64,000 nt of DNA from Actinomycetes bacterium (lineage in GTDB: Bacteria; Actinomycetota; Actinomycetes; Nanopelagicales; Nanopelagicaceae). The stretch is taken from NCBI GenBank assembly GCA_014190175.1, contig BJFZ01000003.1, forward strand, positions 13,585 through 77,584, in the 5' to 3' direction. The stretch's first letter is position 1. Each line of letters opens with the position of its first letter. The notes beneath the pieces are model-generated. The model did no database searches. It saw only the letters and a program-made list of their open reading frames with translations, and was not told where the DNA came from. A program made the translations under genes and the position numbers. This document shows positions 28,056-36,586 of this stretch, in pieces.

Positions 28056-29195
28056 ATGGACGCGCTTTTTCAATTACCTGACGAGTACAGCTCTTTACGT
28101 AAATCTGTACGAGCACTAGCCGAAGAAAAGATTGCCCCATTTGCTCGAGAAGTTGATGAAGATGCAAGATTTCCAGAAGAAGCGGCAAGAGCGCTATGTG
28201 CAAATAAATTATCAGCTGCTCATGTTCCGGAAGAGTTCGGTGGTGAAGGTGCTGATGCTTTAGCCGTTGTGCTAATCATTGAAGAAGTTGCTCGGGTTTG
28301 TGGTTCATCTTCACTCATACCTGCAGTAAATAAATTAGGATCACTACCATTGATATTGGCTGGTAGTAAAGATCAAAAAGAGCGATGGCTACGCCCGCTA
28401 GTAAGTGGTAAAGGTTTTTCTTACTGCCTATCTGAGTCGGAGGCGGGATCAGATGCCTCCGCACTCAAGACAAAAGCAGTGCGCTCTGGAGATAAATGGA
28501 TTCTTTCAGGAAGTAAAAAATGGATTTCAAATGCAGGTGAGTCTGAGTTTTATACAGTTTTAGCAGTAACCGACCCTGAAAAGGGTAGCAAAGGAATTAG
28601 CGCGTTCATAGTTGAGAAAAACGATAAAGGGATTTCTTTTGGGGCACACGAAAAGAAAATGGGGTTTAGAGGTTCTCCAACTCGTGAGGTTTATTTTGAT
28701 CAAGTTGAATTAGCAAATGATCGAATGTTAGGCGTTGAAGGTACTGGATTTGCTCTGGCTATGAAAACATTGGACCACACTCGAATCACAATAGCTGCGC
28801 AAGCAATAGGCCTAGCTCAGGGTGCATTTGATGTGGCAAATAAATATTCACATGAGCGTAAGCAATTTGGTAAAGAAATTTTTGATTTTCAAGCGATTCA
28901 ATTTATGTTAGCAGACATGGCAATGAAAATTGAAGCAGTACGCCAATTAACTTATGCCGCTGCTGTTAAGAGCGAAAATGAAAGTTCTGACTTGACTTTT
29001 TATTCAGCGGCTTGTAAATGTTTAGCATCGGACACTGCCATGCAGGTCACCACAGATGCTGTGCAAATCCTTGGTGGTTATGGGTATGTATCTGATTATC
29101 CAGTAGAGCGCATGATGCGAGATGCAAAGCTGACTCAAATTTATGAAGGTACGAATCAGGTACAACGGATAATTATTGCGCGAAATCTTGTGTAA
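28056..29195 (+). CDS. Acyl-CoA dehydrogenase
   Basis: The protein has 379 residues, the normal length of soluble FAD-dependent acyl-CoA dehydrogenases. It shows YCLSESEAGSDASALKT (flavin site), KKWISNAGESE, RKQFGKEIFDFQAIQFMLAD, QILGGYGYVSDYPVERMMRD and YEGTNQVQRIIIAR, whose Glu is at the catalytic-base position of the short-chain/butyryl type. It oxidises acyl-CoA to enoyl-CoA, passing electrons to ETF. Substrate length is not determined; branched-chain substrates from amino-acid breakdown are also possible. It stands between CopD-CtaG and the convergent 5-FCL gene, which starts at the next base after its stop. Confidence 0.92.
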   Translation: MDALFQLPDEYSSLRKSVRALAEEKIAPFAREVDEDARFPEEAARALCANKLSAAHVPEEFGGEGADALAVVLIIEEVARVCGSSSLIPAVNKLGSLPLILAGSKDQKERWLRPLVSGKGFSYCLSESEAGSDASALKTKAVRSGDKWILSGSKKWISNAGESEFYTVLAVTDPEKGSKGISAFIVEKNDKGISFGAHEKKMGFRGSPTREVYFDQVELANDRMLGVEGTGFALAMKTLDHTRITIAAQAIGLAQGAFDVANKYSHERKQFGKEIFDFQAIQFMLADMAMKIEAVRQLTYAAAVKSENESSDLTFYSAACKCLASDTAMQVTTDAVQILGGYGYVSDYPVERMMRDAKLTQIYEGTNQVQRIIIARNLV

Positions 29196-29702
29196 TTAAA
29201 TAAAGCGAATAATTTTAGTAGGTGTAACAACAGCGTTAACTTTTTGATCGTGAATTTCTTGTGGCAACTTACCTTCAAAAATTTCACCATCATGCAATAG
29301 GCAGACTTTCCAACCTGAGTTTAATTTGAAAGCTCGATCATATGAACCACCACCTTGACCAATTCTCATTCCACTCTCATCAACACTTAGGGCGGGGACA
29401 ACAACAATTTGGGCCAATGAAATTCCAGTAACTCCGAAATTTTTGCCGGTTTTGAAATCTACCCACTCCAAAGAATTGTCCTCGAGTAAATGTGGCAGAA
29501 GTATTTGGACTTCACGGCTCAGGAGAGTGGAGTTAAAACCTTGAGTTGATGGCTCATTTCCGTAAGAGGTGTAGGAAGCCACGATCTCCACTTGAGCAAA
29601 TTCAACTTGCTCAAGCAGTAGTGAACTTGCCCTCCCATCACCTTCAGGGGCTAATTTTCGCAAGTTGCGTAGCACACGCCGAGTCTGGCTCTTCTCTTCC
29701 AC
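29196..29702 (-). CDS. 5-formyltetrahydrofolate cyclo-ligase
   Basis: From GTG at 29702 the protein has 168 residues and begins EEKSQTRRVLRNLRKL, matching the family's N-terminal helix. It continues VASYTSYGNEPST, then LPHLLEDNSLEWV and the ATP-site signature RIGQGGGSYDRAF. It converts 5-formyl-THF to methenyl-THF using ATP. The frame is open to 29798 but that region overlaps galU and lacks family sequence. TACGCT six bases before the GTG suggests a leaderless start. Gene order with galU is as in Mycobacterium. Confidence 0.88.
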   Translation of the reverse strand: MEEKSQTRRVLRNLRKLAPEGDGRASSLLLEQVEFAQVEIVASYTSYGNEPSTQGFNSTLLSREVQILLPHLLEDNSLEWVDFKTGKNFGVTGISLAQIVVVPALSVDESGMRIGQGGGSYDRAFKLNSGWKVCLLHDGEIFEGKLPQEIHDQKVNAVVTPTKIIRFI

Positions 29703-29708
29703 GTGATC

Positions 29709-29714
29709 AGCGTA
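29709..29714 (-). promoter_or_regulatory. -10 box of 5-FCL, overlapping a galU box
   Basis: Reverse-strand TACGCT, six bases (GATCAC), then GTG at 29702. On the forward strand TAGGGT (29713-29718) overlaps it and precedes the galU ATG by nine bases. The two divergent genes are only 25 bp apart, so RNA polymerase cannot occupy both at once. Confidence 0.45.
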
Positions 29715-29727
29715 GGGTGTGATCACT

Positions 29728-30630
29728 ATGGGATCTAGCGTATTTAAGGCAGTTATTCCGGCGGCCGGTCTGGGCACTCGTTTTTTGCCAGCGACCAAGT
29801 CGATCCCAAAAGAGATGCTCCCGATTGTTGATAAGCCGGCGATTCAATATGTAGTCGAAGAAGCCATTCGTGCAGGTTTAAGTGATGTGTTATTAATTAC
29901 TGGAAGAAATAAAGGTGCCCTTGAAGATCATTTTGATCGAGCTATTGAACTCGAGGCAACATTAGAAAATCGTGGCGATGTTGAAAAGTTAGCAGCAGTT
30001 AAGCAAATAACTGAACTCGGTAAAATCCATTATGTACGTCAAGGAGATCCGCTCGGACTCGGCCATGCCGTCCTCACAGCCGCTAATCATGTCGGCAATG
30101 TAACTTTTGTAGTTTTACTTGGTGATGACTTGATCGCCGAACAAGATAACTTATTAGGTAAAATGCTTGAGGTACATAAAAAATTTGGAGGAAGCGTAAT
30201 TGCTTTGATGGAAGTTCCTGATTCTCAAGTTTCGCTATACGGCATCGCATCAGTGAAAAAAACTGACTCACCTAATATTGTTGAGATTTTAGATTTAGTT
30301 GAGAAGCCTAATGTCGAGAATGCTCCATCAAATTTTGCGATTATTGGCAGATATGTATTAAATCCTGCAATTTTCAAAGTATTGGAAAAAACGCAAGCTG
30401 GTCGTGGTGGCGAGATTCAATTAACTGATGCAATTCGCGAATTGGCGGTAAATGAGAAATTAGGTGGACCGGTTCATGGAGTTATTTTTTCAGGACGACG
30501 TTATGACACGGGCGACCGTGTTAGTTATTTAAAAACAGTAATTGAATTAGCAAGTGAAAGAGCAGATATTGGTGGAGAGTTCACTATGTGGTTGAAAAAC
30601 TTTGTTGGGAATTTGAATGGAAAACGTTGA
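29728..30630 (+). CDS. galU: UTP-glucose-1-phosphate uridylyltransferase
   Basis: The protein has 300 residues from ATG at 29728; GTG at 29719 is possible. It shows the nucleotidyltransferase motif AAGLGTRFLPATKSIPKEML, DKPAIQYVVEEA, RQGDPLGLGHAVLTA, LGDDLI and VEKPNVENAPSNFAIIGRY. It makes UDP-glucose from UTP and glucose-1-phosphate for cell-envelope glycans and trehalose or galactose metabolism. It is the first gene of galU-glp-rimJ-glpR and overlaps glp by 14 bp. Confidence 0.96.
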   Translation: MGSSVFKAVIPAAGLGTRFLPATKSIPKEMLPIVDKPAIQYVVEEAIRAGLSDVLLITGRNKGALEDHFDRAIELEATLENRGDVEKLAAVKQITELGKIHYVRQGDPLGLGHAVLTAANHVGNVTFVVLLGDDLIAEQDNLLGKMLEVHKKFGGSVIALMEVPDSQVSLYGIASVKKTDSPNIVEILDLVEKPNVENAPSNFAIIGRYVLNPAIFKVLEKTQAGRGGEIQLTDAIRELAVNEKLGGPVHGVIFSGRRYDTGDRVSYLKTVIELASERADIGGEFTMWLKNFVGNLNGKR

Positions 30631-31507
30631 AAGTTATTTAAAGCAACTCTTATTGCTGGCCCAACCATTGGCACCGCTAGATTTACCACTATTAGATGCA
30701 CATGGTGCAACTCTTGCTTCAGATATTGAAGTAGGCACTCGCCGGGTATTAACAGGTGGAAGTCGAATTAGATCTACACATATTGGAATAGCGGCTTCTG
30801 TTGGCCTAGATCATCTGCCCACACACCCACATCCTCGCGTCGTAGTGATTTCAGCAGGTGGAGATTTGACTGAACCGGGCGAGCAACTTGAAACTGCTCA
30901 TTTTTATGAGGTTAACTCTTGGTTATTAACCACATCAGTTCGGGAGGCTGGAGCAATTGGTTATCGGGTACATACAATTCCAACAACCTCGGCACAACTT
31001 CGGTTGCTGATTGAAGACCAACTTGTGCGTGCTGATCTAATAGTTATCACAAGTGGACCAGAGTCCGAGGAGATGACTCAAGCGGCACTAACTGAACTTG
31101 GAATTATCAGCAAAATTCAAGTAGAGATGAACCCCAGCGGAAGCCATAGTTTTGGATTAATTGGACCAGATAAGACGCCGGTAATAACTTTGCCAACCGA
31201 CCCAATGACCTCATTTATTTCATTTGAATTATTTGTGCGGCCAATGATTCGCCAGATGTTTGGCAGAAAAAATATTTTTCATCCAATTTTAAATGCGAAA
31301 TTAATAGATGCAGTTACCTTTGAGGCTGGATCACAGCGATACCTTCCAGCGGTCATAGATTTAACTCAAAGTGAAAAAACTGTTAAAGCTCTAGATTTAG
31401 AAAATTGGGCAGATGCTAACTCTTTTATTATCGTTCCAGCGGGAGTCAGTAATTTAGCAGTCGGAGAAATAGCTTCTGTTATGAATCTTGAGTTGAGAGC
31501 TGATTAA
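30617..31507 (+). CDS. glp: MoeA/gephyrin-like protein Glp lacking domain II and the molybdopterin motifs
   Basis: The protein has 296 residues against 400-426 for MoeA. The N-terminal helix (LLAQPLAPLDLPLLDAHG) and domains III-IV are kept: PRVVVISAGGDLTEPGEQL, NSWLLTTSVREAGA, ADLIVITSG, VITLPTDPMTSFISFEL and FVRPMIRQMFG. About 110 residues with SAMDGYAVR and all of domain II are missing after residue 40. TSGGVSxG is replaced by TSGPESEE and PGNPVSA by PTDPMTS. Molybdenum insertion is therefore unlikely. In Corynebacterium the homologue Glp binds FtsZ and the membrane protein GlpR, encoded here two genes downstream. A divisome role is inferred. Confidence 0.85.
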   Translation: MENVESYLKQLLLLAQPLAPLDLPLLDAHGATLASDIEVGTRRVLTGGSRIRSTHIGIAASVGLDHLPTHPHPRVVVISAGGDLTEPGEQLETAHFYEVNSWLLTTSVREAGAIGYRVHTIPTTSAQLRLLIEDQLVRADLIVITSGPESEEMTQAALTELGIISKIQVEMNPSGSHSFGLIGPDKTPVITLPTDPMTSFISFELFVRPMIRQMFGRKNIFHPILNAKLIDAVTFEAGSQRYLPAVIDLTQSEKTVKALDLENWADANSFIIVPAGVSNLAVGEIASVMNLELRAD

Positions 31508-31508
31508 A

Positions 31509-32036
31509 GTGTTGCTACAAGGTGGCGAAATAAAATTGCGGCCACTACGCAGAACCGATAAAAAAGAGTGGGAAGTACTTCGATACAAAAATGAAAAATG
31601 GCTTAGCCCGTGGGAGGCCACCTCTCCAGATCCATTGATTTCCATACCCAGCTTCCAGCAGATGAGAGCATTCCATCGGCGTGAAGAGAAAGCTTTGCGA
31701 TCATTTACGTGGGCCGTGATTTACCAGGGAAGAATTTCTGGCCAAGTTACCTTGGCAGGAATCTCATTAGGCTCATATCGAGGTGGCCATATCGGTTATT
31801 GGATCACCGCAGAACTAGCTGGACGAGGATTCATCCCAATAGCTGTGAATTTAGTGAGCGAATATGCCTTCAAAGAACTGGGGTTACATCGCTTGGAAAT
31901 TTCTATGCGTCCAGAAAATGTCGCTTCAAAGCAGGTAGCGCTTAAATGTGGATTTGAATTTGAAAGTTTGCGAAAGCGGTTTTTACATATCGATGGCGAT
32001 TGGCGAGACCATCACACTTATGTGAAACTCCACTAA
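31509..32036 (+). CDS. rimJ: GNAT acetyltransferase, RimJ-like
   Basis: The protein has 175 residues, a GNAT domain. It opens EIKLRPLRRTDKKEW and contains YRGGHIGYWITAELAGRGF (acetyl-CoA site), YAFKELGLHRLEISMRPEN and SKQVALKCGFEFE, as in RimJ/RimL enzymes that acetylate N-termini of ribosomal proteins. Target specificity is uncertain; the symbol follows position between glp and glpR, where actinobacteria keep a rimJ-type gene. GTG at 31509 follows the glp stop by one base, implying translational coupling. Confidence 0.85.
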   Translation: MLLQGGEIKLRPLRRTDKKEWEVLRYKNEKWLSPWEATSPDPLISIPSFQQMRAFHRREEKALRSFTWAVIYQGRISGQVTLAGISLGSYRGGHIGYWITAELAGRGFIPIAVNLVSEYAFKELGLHRLEISMRPENVASKQVALKCGFEFESLRKRFLHIDGDWRDHHTYVKLH

Positions 32037-32064
32037 TCAACGCGAACCAACACGAATCAACACA
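32035..32064 (+). repeat. Tandem decamer repeat, three copies
   Basis: AATCAACGCG, AACCAACACG and AATCAACACA follow each other at 32035, 32045 and 32055, exactly 10 bp apart. The array begins at the rimJ stop and lies about 35 bp before the -10 box of glpR. Confidence 0.75.
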
Positions 32065-32099
32065 CTCCTTAAATCCATGATTTGAGCCATCTGGACTCG

Positions 32100-32105
32100 T
32101 ATCGT
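32100..32105 (+). promoter_or_regulatory. -10 box of glpR/sepX (leaderless)
   Basis: TATCGT is followed by eight bases and the ATG at 32114. It would give glpR its own promoter inside the galU-glp-rimJ-glpR cluster. No good -35 box is seen. Confidence 0.4.
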
Positions 32106-32113
32106 TGACCATC

Positions 32114-32791
32114 ATGAGTTCTGGTTTGATCTACTTCGCAGTCGTCGCAATGTGGGTAGCGTATTTCCTTCCAAGATGGCTGCGTACCCATGACGAAATT
32201 TCAGACAATAGAAGTTTAGAGCGATATCAGAGTGCGATGAGTTTGGTATCACTAGGTACCAGCCATGAAAATCTTCCAAGTAGTACAGAGGTGGCTGAAA
32301 ATAAAATTCGGCAAATGCGTCAACGTCAATTAATTTTCATCGGACTATCTGGAATTTTTGTAGTAATTTTTATTTCAACTTTATTTGGTGGAGTTCCTTT
32401 TAAAACAAATGCACTTCCAATTTCGTTAATTCTAATTTATGTGATTCATGTGCGTCGGCAAAAAATTGTGGAAGAAGTTGCGACTCGTCGTAGGTTTGCA
32501 GCAGCAAGAGCAACAAATGGAGTTCGTGCGAATTTTTCAGATGTGCTCTATCGCTCTAATGAAAATGCAACAGGACATTGGATTCCTTTACGTCCATCAA
32601 CCACAGTAACTGTCATTCCAAATACAACATGGCAACCAGCAGAAGTGCCACTCCCAACCTATGTTACGGCTGCTAAAGCAACTTCTCGTCCAACTAAAGA
32701 AGCGGCAATTACAGTAGAAGCGACAGTAGGGCCAGACGAGATATTTGATCAAGTTGCTGTAGATGAAGCGGATTTACGCGCAGCAAATTAA
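32114..32791 (+). CDS. glpR: Divisome membrane protein GlpR/SepX
   Basis: The protein has 225 residues from ATG at 32114. It begins SSGLIYFAVVAMWVAYFLPR, a membrane span directly at the N-terminus followed by WLRTHDEISDNRSLERYQSA. A basic cytoplasmic helix (ENKIRQMRQRQL), two more hydrophobic segments (about 72-105) and a long polar tail follow. This is the layout of actinobacterial GlpR (Corynebacterium) / SepX (Streptomyces), the membrane partner of Glp at the division septum. Position three genes after galU in galU-glp-rimJ-glpR matches. The identity is strong by synteny and N-terminus; partner binding is inferred. Confidence 0.8.
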   Translation: MSSGLIYFAVVAMWVAYFLPRWLRTHDEISDNRSLERYQSAMSLVSLGTSHENLPSSTEVAENKIRQMRQRQLIFIGLSGIFVVIFISTLFGGVPFKTNALPISLILIYVIHVRRQKIVEEVATRRRFAAARATNGVRANFSDVLYRSNENATGHWIPLRPSTTVTVIPNTTWQPAEVPLPTYVTAAKATSRPTKEAAITVEATVGPDEIFDQVAVDEADLRAAN

Positions 32792-32795
32792 TTAA

Positions 32796-34127
32796 TTAGA
32801 TCCACTTTTTAAACCACATCAATGAACGCCAATCATCATAAGTAAGATTTTGCCCTACAAAAATTGGGAAGTGATATATAAAATTTGCAGCGAAAATACA
32901 AAGAAGAAAAACGATTAAATAAAACTTTAATTTTGAATTCCCAAATGAATTTAAGTAATAAATTCGCAATACAGCTACAAGAGCCATCATTAGCCAAGGT
33001 TCAAAAACTATTGCGTAGAAGGTGAAAGTTGTGCGTTGTGAAAAGACAAACCAAGGTAAATATCCGGCACTTACCGCGAGCAAAATAAATCCAGTACTCC
33101 ATTGTTTATTTTTTAACCAAAGCGCGACCAAAATCACAAGTGAAATTGTTGCGATCCACCAAAGTACTGGAGTCCCCATAGCCAGAACTTCTTGCGCGCA
33201 AGATGCTGCCCCACACCCCTTTGGCGTCTCATAAAAAAAAGATGTTGGGCGATACATAAGTAGCCAAGACCAAGCTTTGGCCTCGTAACTATGGTTTTCG
33301 GTTAGGTGGGTATGAAAGTAAAGGATTTCGGATTGATAATGCCAAAAAGATCTGAGGGCATTTGGTAACAGGCCAGGATTTTCAACTCCCCAATTTCTGC
33401 TCCAGCCCAATGTGGAATTAAACCAACCAAGCCAAGTTGCCACGTATGTGAAAATTGGCAAAATTGCCAACTGAACTGTTCGGATCGTCGCGGCTCTAAA
33501 ATAATTTTGAATCTTAAAGTCTCCACTTTTGCGGATTTTATAAAAATCTCTGGCTAAGTAATAAATCCCAAAAAAAACAATATAGTAAATGGCACTCCAC
33601 TTTGTTGCGAGCGCTAAGCCGAGTAAAAATCCAGCAGCCCAAAATCTCTCTTTCAGTAGTGCGTAAAGACCAATTAATACAAAAAACATAAGTGTCATAT
33701 CCAGTAAGGCAGTACGTGACATAACAAGATGTAGCCCATCAAGTGAAACTAACGCTGCAGATAACAAAGCCCACTTTTCAGATTTGAATAAATGTTTTGC
33801 TATTAAATAGACAAAAAGAATCGAGATAGTGCCAAGTAAAGCGGTAGAAAATCTCCATCCAAATGAATTATCACCAAATAATTTAATTCCCAATGCAATA
33901 ACCCATTTGCCAATCGGTGGGTGGACGATAAATTCAGATTTACCATTTTCAACTTCGACCGCGTACTTCAAGAAATCTTTTGCTCCATCTACGTAGTAAA
34001 TCTCATCAAAAACCAATTCATCCGGACGGCCAAGATTTACAAAACGCACACTCGCTGCGAATGCAAGAATCAGAACTTGCCAACGGCGCAGCAAAAGGTA
34101 TCGGATGCCTTCCAGCGCTTTGGTCAT
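32796..34127 (-). CDS. pmt: Polyprenyl-phosphate-mannose - protein mannosyltransferase
   Basis: The protein has 443 residues and many membrane spans (GT39 family, GT-C fold). The first outer loop has LVFDEIYYVDGAKDFLKYA, containing the catalytic Asp-Glu pair, then FIVHPPIGKWVIALGIKLFG; later MSRTALLDMTLMFFVLIG is seen. In actinobacteria this enzyme O-mannosylates secreted proteins as they cross the membrane. Here it is some 70 residues shorter than mycobacterial Pmt, mostly in the outer loops. It diverges from rsmI, as in Mycobacterium. TAACCT seven bases before the ATG suggests a leaderless mRNA. Confidence 0.9.
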   Translation of the reverse strand: MTKALEGIRYLLLRRWQVLILAFAASVRFVNLGRPDELVFDEIYYVDGAKDFLKYAVEVENGKSEFIVHPPIGKWVIALGIKLFGDNSFGWRFSTALLGTISILFVYLIAKHLFKSEKWALLSAALVSLDGLHLVMSRTALLDMTLMFFVLIGLYALLKERFWAAGFLLGLALATKWSAIYYIVFFGIYYLARDFYKIRKSGDFKIQNYFRAATIRTVQLAILPIFTYVATWLGWFNSTLGWSRNWGVENPGLLPNALRSFWHYQSEILYFHTHLTENHSYEAKAWSWLLMYRPTSFFYETPKGCGAASCAQEVLAMGTPVLWWIATISLVILVALWLKNKQWSTGFILLAVSAGYLPWFVFSQRTTFTFYAIVFEPWLMMALVAVLRIYYLNSFGNSKLKFYLIVFLLCIFAANFIYHFPIFVGQNLTYDDWRSLMWFKKWI

Positions 34128-34134
34128 GGAGGAT

Positions 34135-34140
34135 AGGTTA
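34135..34140 (-). promoter_or_regulatory. -10 box of pmt (leaderless)
   Basis: Reverse-strand TAACCT, seven bases (ATCCTCC), then the pmt ATG at 34127. Confidence 0.4.
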
Positions 34141-34160
34141 GAACCTGAGATGATAAGTGT

Positions 34161-35012
34161 GTGAAAAAAGGAGTATTAATCCTCGCTGGTGCCCCATTAG
34201 GCAATAGCCGAGACCTCTCGCTACGTGTGCGAGATTTACTGGGCGAGGTCGATCTTATTGCTGCGGAGGACACCCGCCGACTCATGCGGCTTTGTAGCGA
34301 TTTAGAGATTTCACTTAGCGCTCCAGTGGTTTCTTTTTTTGCCGGCAATGAAGCACAGCGCACCCCAGAATTAATTTCTGCTTTACTCCAAGGTAAAACT
34401 GTTTTAGTAATTACCGACGCAGGAATGCCAGGAATCAGTGATCCAGGATATTTAATTGTAAGAGCGGCGCTAGATGCAAATATTGAGATTGAAGTTGTGC
34501 CTGGTCCAAGTGCAGCAAGTACAGCGTTACTTCTTTCTGGTTTATCGATGGAGCGATATATTTTTGATGGTTTTCCACCGCGAACTCAACAAGCGCGGCA
34601 AAATTATTTTGAAACAATAAAAGCGGAAGGTAGAACCGTAGTTTTATTTGAAGCTCCGCATCGAATCAGAGAAACTCTCGCCGATGCGATAGAAATTTTG
34701 GGAGGTCAACGCCAAGGTGCTGTTTGTCGCGAAATGACAAAAACCCATGAAGAGATTGCGCGCGGTTCACTAACTGAATTGGAAATATGGACCAATTCAA
34801 AAGAGATGCTTGGCGAAATAACTTTGGTGATTGCCGCACCCAGTGCTGGAGAAATATCAGAGTTAACACCTCTGGAAATAGCCGCAAAAGTGAAGGAGCT
34901 GGAGGGAGTTGGGGCAACAAGACAAGAGGCGGTCGCACACATTGCAACGGAGTTTGGCTTACGCAAACGGGCGATATTTGATGCCTTAGTCGCCTCTAAG
35001 ATAGGACAGTGA
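34161..35012 (+). CDS. rsmI: 16S rRNA (cytidine-1402-2'-O)-methyltransferase
   Basis: The protein has 283 residues, a tetrapyrrole-methylase-fold enzyme. It shows LILAGAPLGNSRDLSLR (normally TPIGN; here APLGN), IAAEDTRRLMRL, VITDAGMPGISDPGY, VPGPSAASTALLLSG and FDGFPPR. It methylates the ribose of C1402 in 16S rRNA, tuning start-codon decoding. GTG at 34161 is used, diverging from pmt with 33 bp between. Its end overlaps metG by 4 bp, opening a metG-tatD-rsmA-ispE run that is probably one operon. Confidence 0.95.
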   Translation: MKKGVLILAGAPLGNSRDLSLRVRDLLGEVDLIAAEDTRRLMRLCSDLEISLSAPVVSFFAGNEAQRTPELISALLQGKTVLVITDAGMPGISDPGYLIVRAALDANIEIEVVPGPSAASTALLLSGLSMERYIFDGFPPRTQQARQNYFETIKAEGRTVVLFEAPHRIRETLADAIEILGGQRQGAVCREMTKTHEEIARGSLTELEIWTNSKEMLGEITLVIAAPSAGEISELTPLEIAAKVKELEGVGATRQEAVAHIATEFGLRKRAIFDALVASKIGQ

Positions 35013-36586
35013 GAAACAAAGCCTTTTATCTGACCACGCCGATTTACTATGTAAATGATGCGCCGCATATAGGTCATGCATATACGACAGTGGCTGGCGA
35101 TGTTTTGACTCGCTGGCACCGTCAAAAAGGTGAGCAAGTTTGGTTTCTAACTGGCACTGACGAGCATGGACAAAAAGTTATGCGCACCGCAGAAGCCAAT
35201 GGTAGCGACCCGCAGAGTTGGGCTGATCGGTTGGTCAAATCTGCTTGGATCCCAACTTGGGAAAAATTAAATATTGCGAATGATGATTTTATTAGAACAA
35301 CTGAAGATCGACACATGGATCGTGTCCAACGCTTCTTACAAGGACTCAAAGATTCTGGCCATATCTACGAAGGTAAATATGAAGGCCCATACTGTGTTGG
35401 ATGCGAAGAGTTTAAACTTGCCGGAGATTTACTTGATGGTGCAACTCCTGATGAAAAACTTTGCCCGACCCACTCAAAACCTGTTGAGATATTGAGTGAA
35501 ACAAATTGGTTTTTTAAATTATCTGCTTTTGCTCAACCTCTGATTGATCATTACAAAGCTAATCCAAGTGCTTGTGAGCCAGTAAGTGCACGAAATGAAG
35601 TCCTCTCCTTCTTAGAAGGTGGCGTTTCAGATCTTTCCATTTCACGCTCTTCATTTGATTGGGGTATTCCAGTTCCTTGGGATACCAAGCAGGTTGTTTA
35701 TGTGTGGTTTGATGCGCTACTCAATTATGCGACTGCAGTAGGAATTGGCGATGATCCAAATTCTGAAGGTGGCAAAAAATTTGCGCAAAGTTGGCCAGCT
35801 GATGTACATCTAGTTGGTAAGGACATCCTTAGATTCCATGCGGTCATCTGGCCAGCGATGTTAATGGCAGCAGGAATTCCGGTGCCGAAAAAAGTATTTG
35901 CGCATGGCTGGCTACTTGTAGGTGGCGAAAAAATGAGCAAGAGCAAGTTAACTGGCATTGCACCCTCAGATATAACTGATTTTTTTGGTGTTGATGCATT
36001 TAGGTATTACTTTTTGCGTTCAATTCCATTTGGTACAGATGGCTCTTTTTCTTGGGAAGACATGGTCGCACGGTATACCAGCGAACTTGCCAACGATTTT
36101 GGAAATTTAGCATCGAGATCTATTGCGATGATTGAAAAGTATTGTGACGGCAAAGTTCCACAACCAGCAACAGAACCAAAAGTAGCCGAGGCAGCGCAAA
36201 AAGCTTGTGAAATAGCGGATGAACGGATTTGCGCTTTAGATTTTCAAGGTGGAATTTTAGCGATTTTAGATTTTTGCAAAGTAGTAAATGGATACGTTAC
36301 CGAGCAGGCTCCATGGGTTCTGGCAAAAGATCCGGCAAATAAAGTTGAACTTGAAAAAGTTTTATATACAACTGTGGAGTCTCTTCGAATCCTTGCAGTG
36401 CTGTTTCACCCAGTGATGCCAGAAACTTGTGAAAAATTATGGGAATCTCTTGGTGCAAAAATTCTAGGTCCAATTGGTGCTCAGAAAATAAGTGAAGTCG
36501 CTACTTGGGGGCAATTACCAGCAGGTGTTCAAGTATCAAGAGGAGATGTGCTTTTCCCAAGGCTGCCAGAACCGGAGAACGCGTGA
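35009..36586 (+). CDS. metG: Methionyl-tRNA synthetase
   Basis: The protein has 525 residues, the type without a C-terminal tRNA-binding extension. The class I motif HIGH is at residues 20-23 (NDAPHIGHAYTT) and KMSKS near 310 (GGEKMSKSKLTG). A zinc-knuckle-like region with YCVGCEEF is visible near 130. It charges tRNA-Met with methionine using ATP. GTG at 35009 overlaps rsmI by 4 bp and the stop overlaps tatD by 4 bp, so all three are translationally coupled. Confidence 0.97.
   Translation: MRNKAFYLTTPIYYVNDAPHIGHAYTTVAGDVLTRWHRQKGEQVWFLTGTDEHGQKVMRTAEANGSDPQSWADRLVKSAWIPTWEKLNIANDDFIRTTEDRHMDRVQRFLQGLKDSGHIYEGKYEGPYCVGCEEFKLAGDLLDGATPDEKLCPTHSKPVEILSETNWFFKLSAFAQPLIDHYKANPSACEPVSARNEVLSFLEGGVSDLSISRSSFDWGIPVPWDTKQVVYVWFDALLNYATAVGIGDDPNSEGGKKFAQSWPADVHLVGKDILRFHAVIWPAMLMAAGIPVPKKVFAHGWLLVGGEKMSKSKLTGIAPSDITDFFGVDAFRYYFLRSIPFGTDGSFSWEDMVARYTSELANDFGNLASRSIAMIEKYCDGKVPQPATEPKVAEAAQKACEIADERICALDFQGGILAILDFCKVVNGYVTEQAPWVLAKDPANKVELEKVLYTTVESLRILAVLFHPVMPETCEKLWESLGAKILGPIGAQKISEVATWGQLPAGVQVSRGDVLFPRLPEPENA

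Noticed and set aside
30617..31507. glp as a pseudogene
   Set aside because: The frame is intact, overlaps galU in operon fashion, and domains III-IV are conserved; a specific in-frame domain loss fits better than decay.
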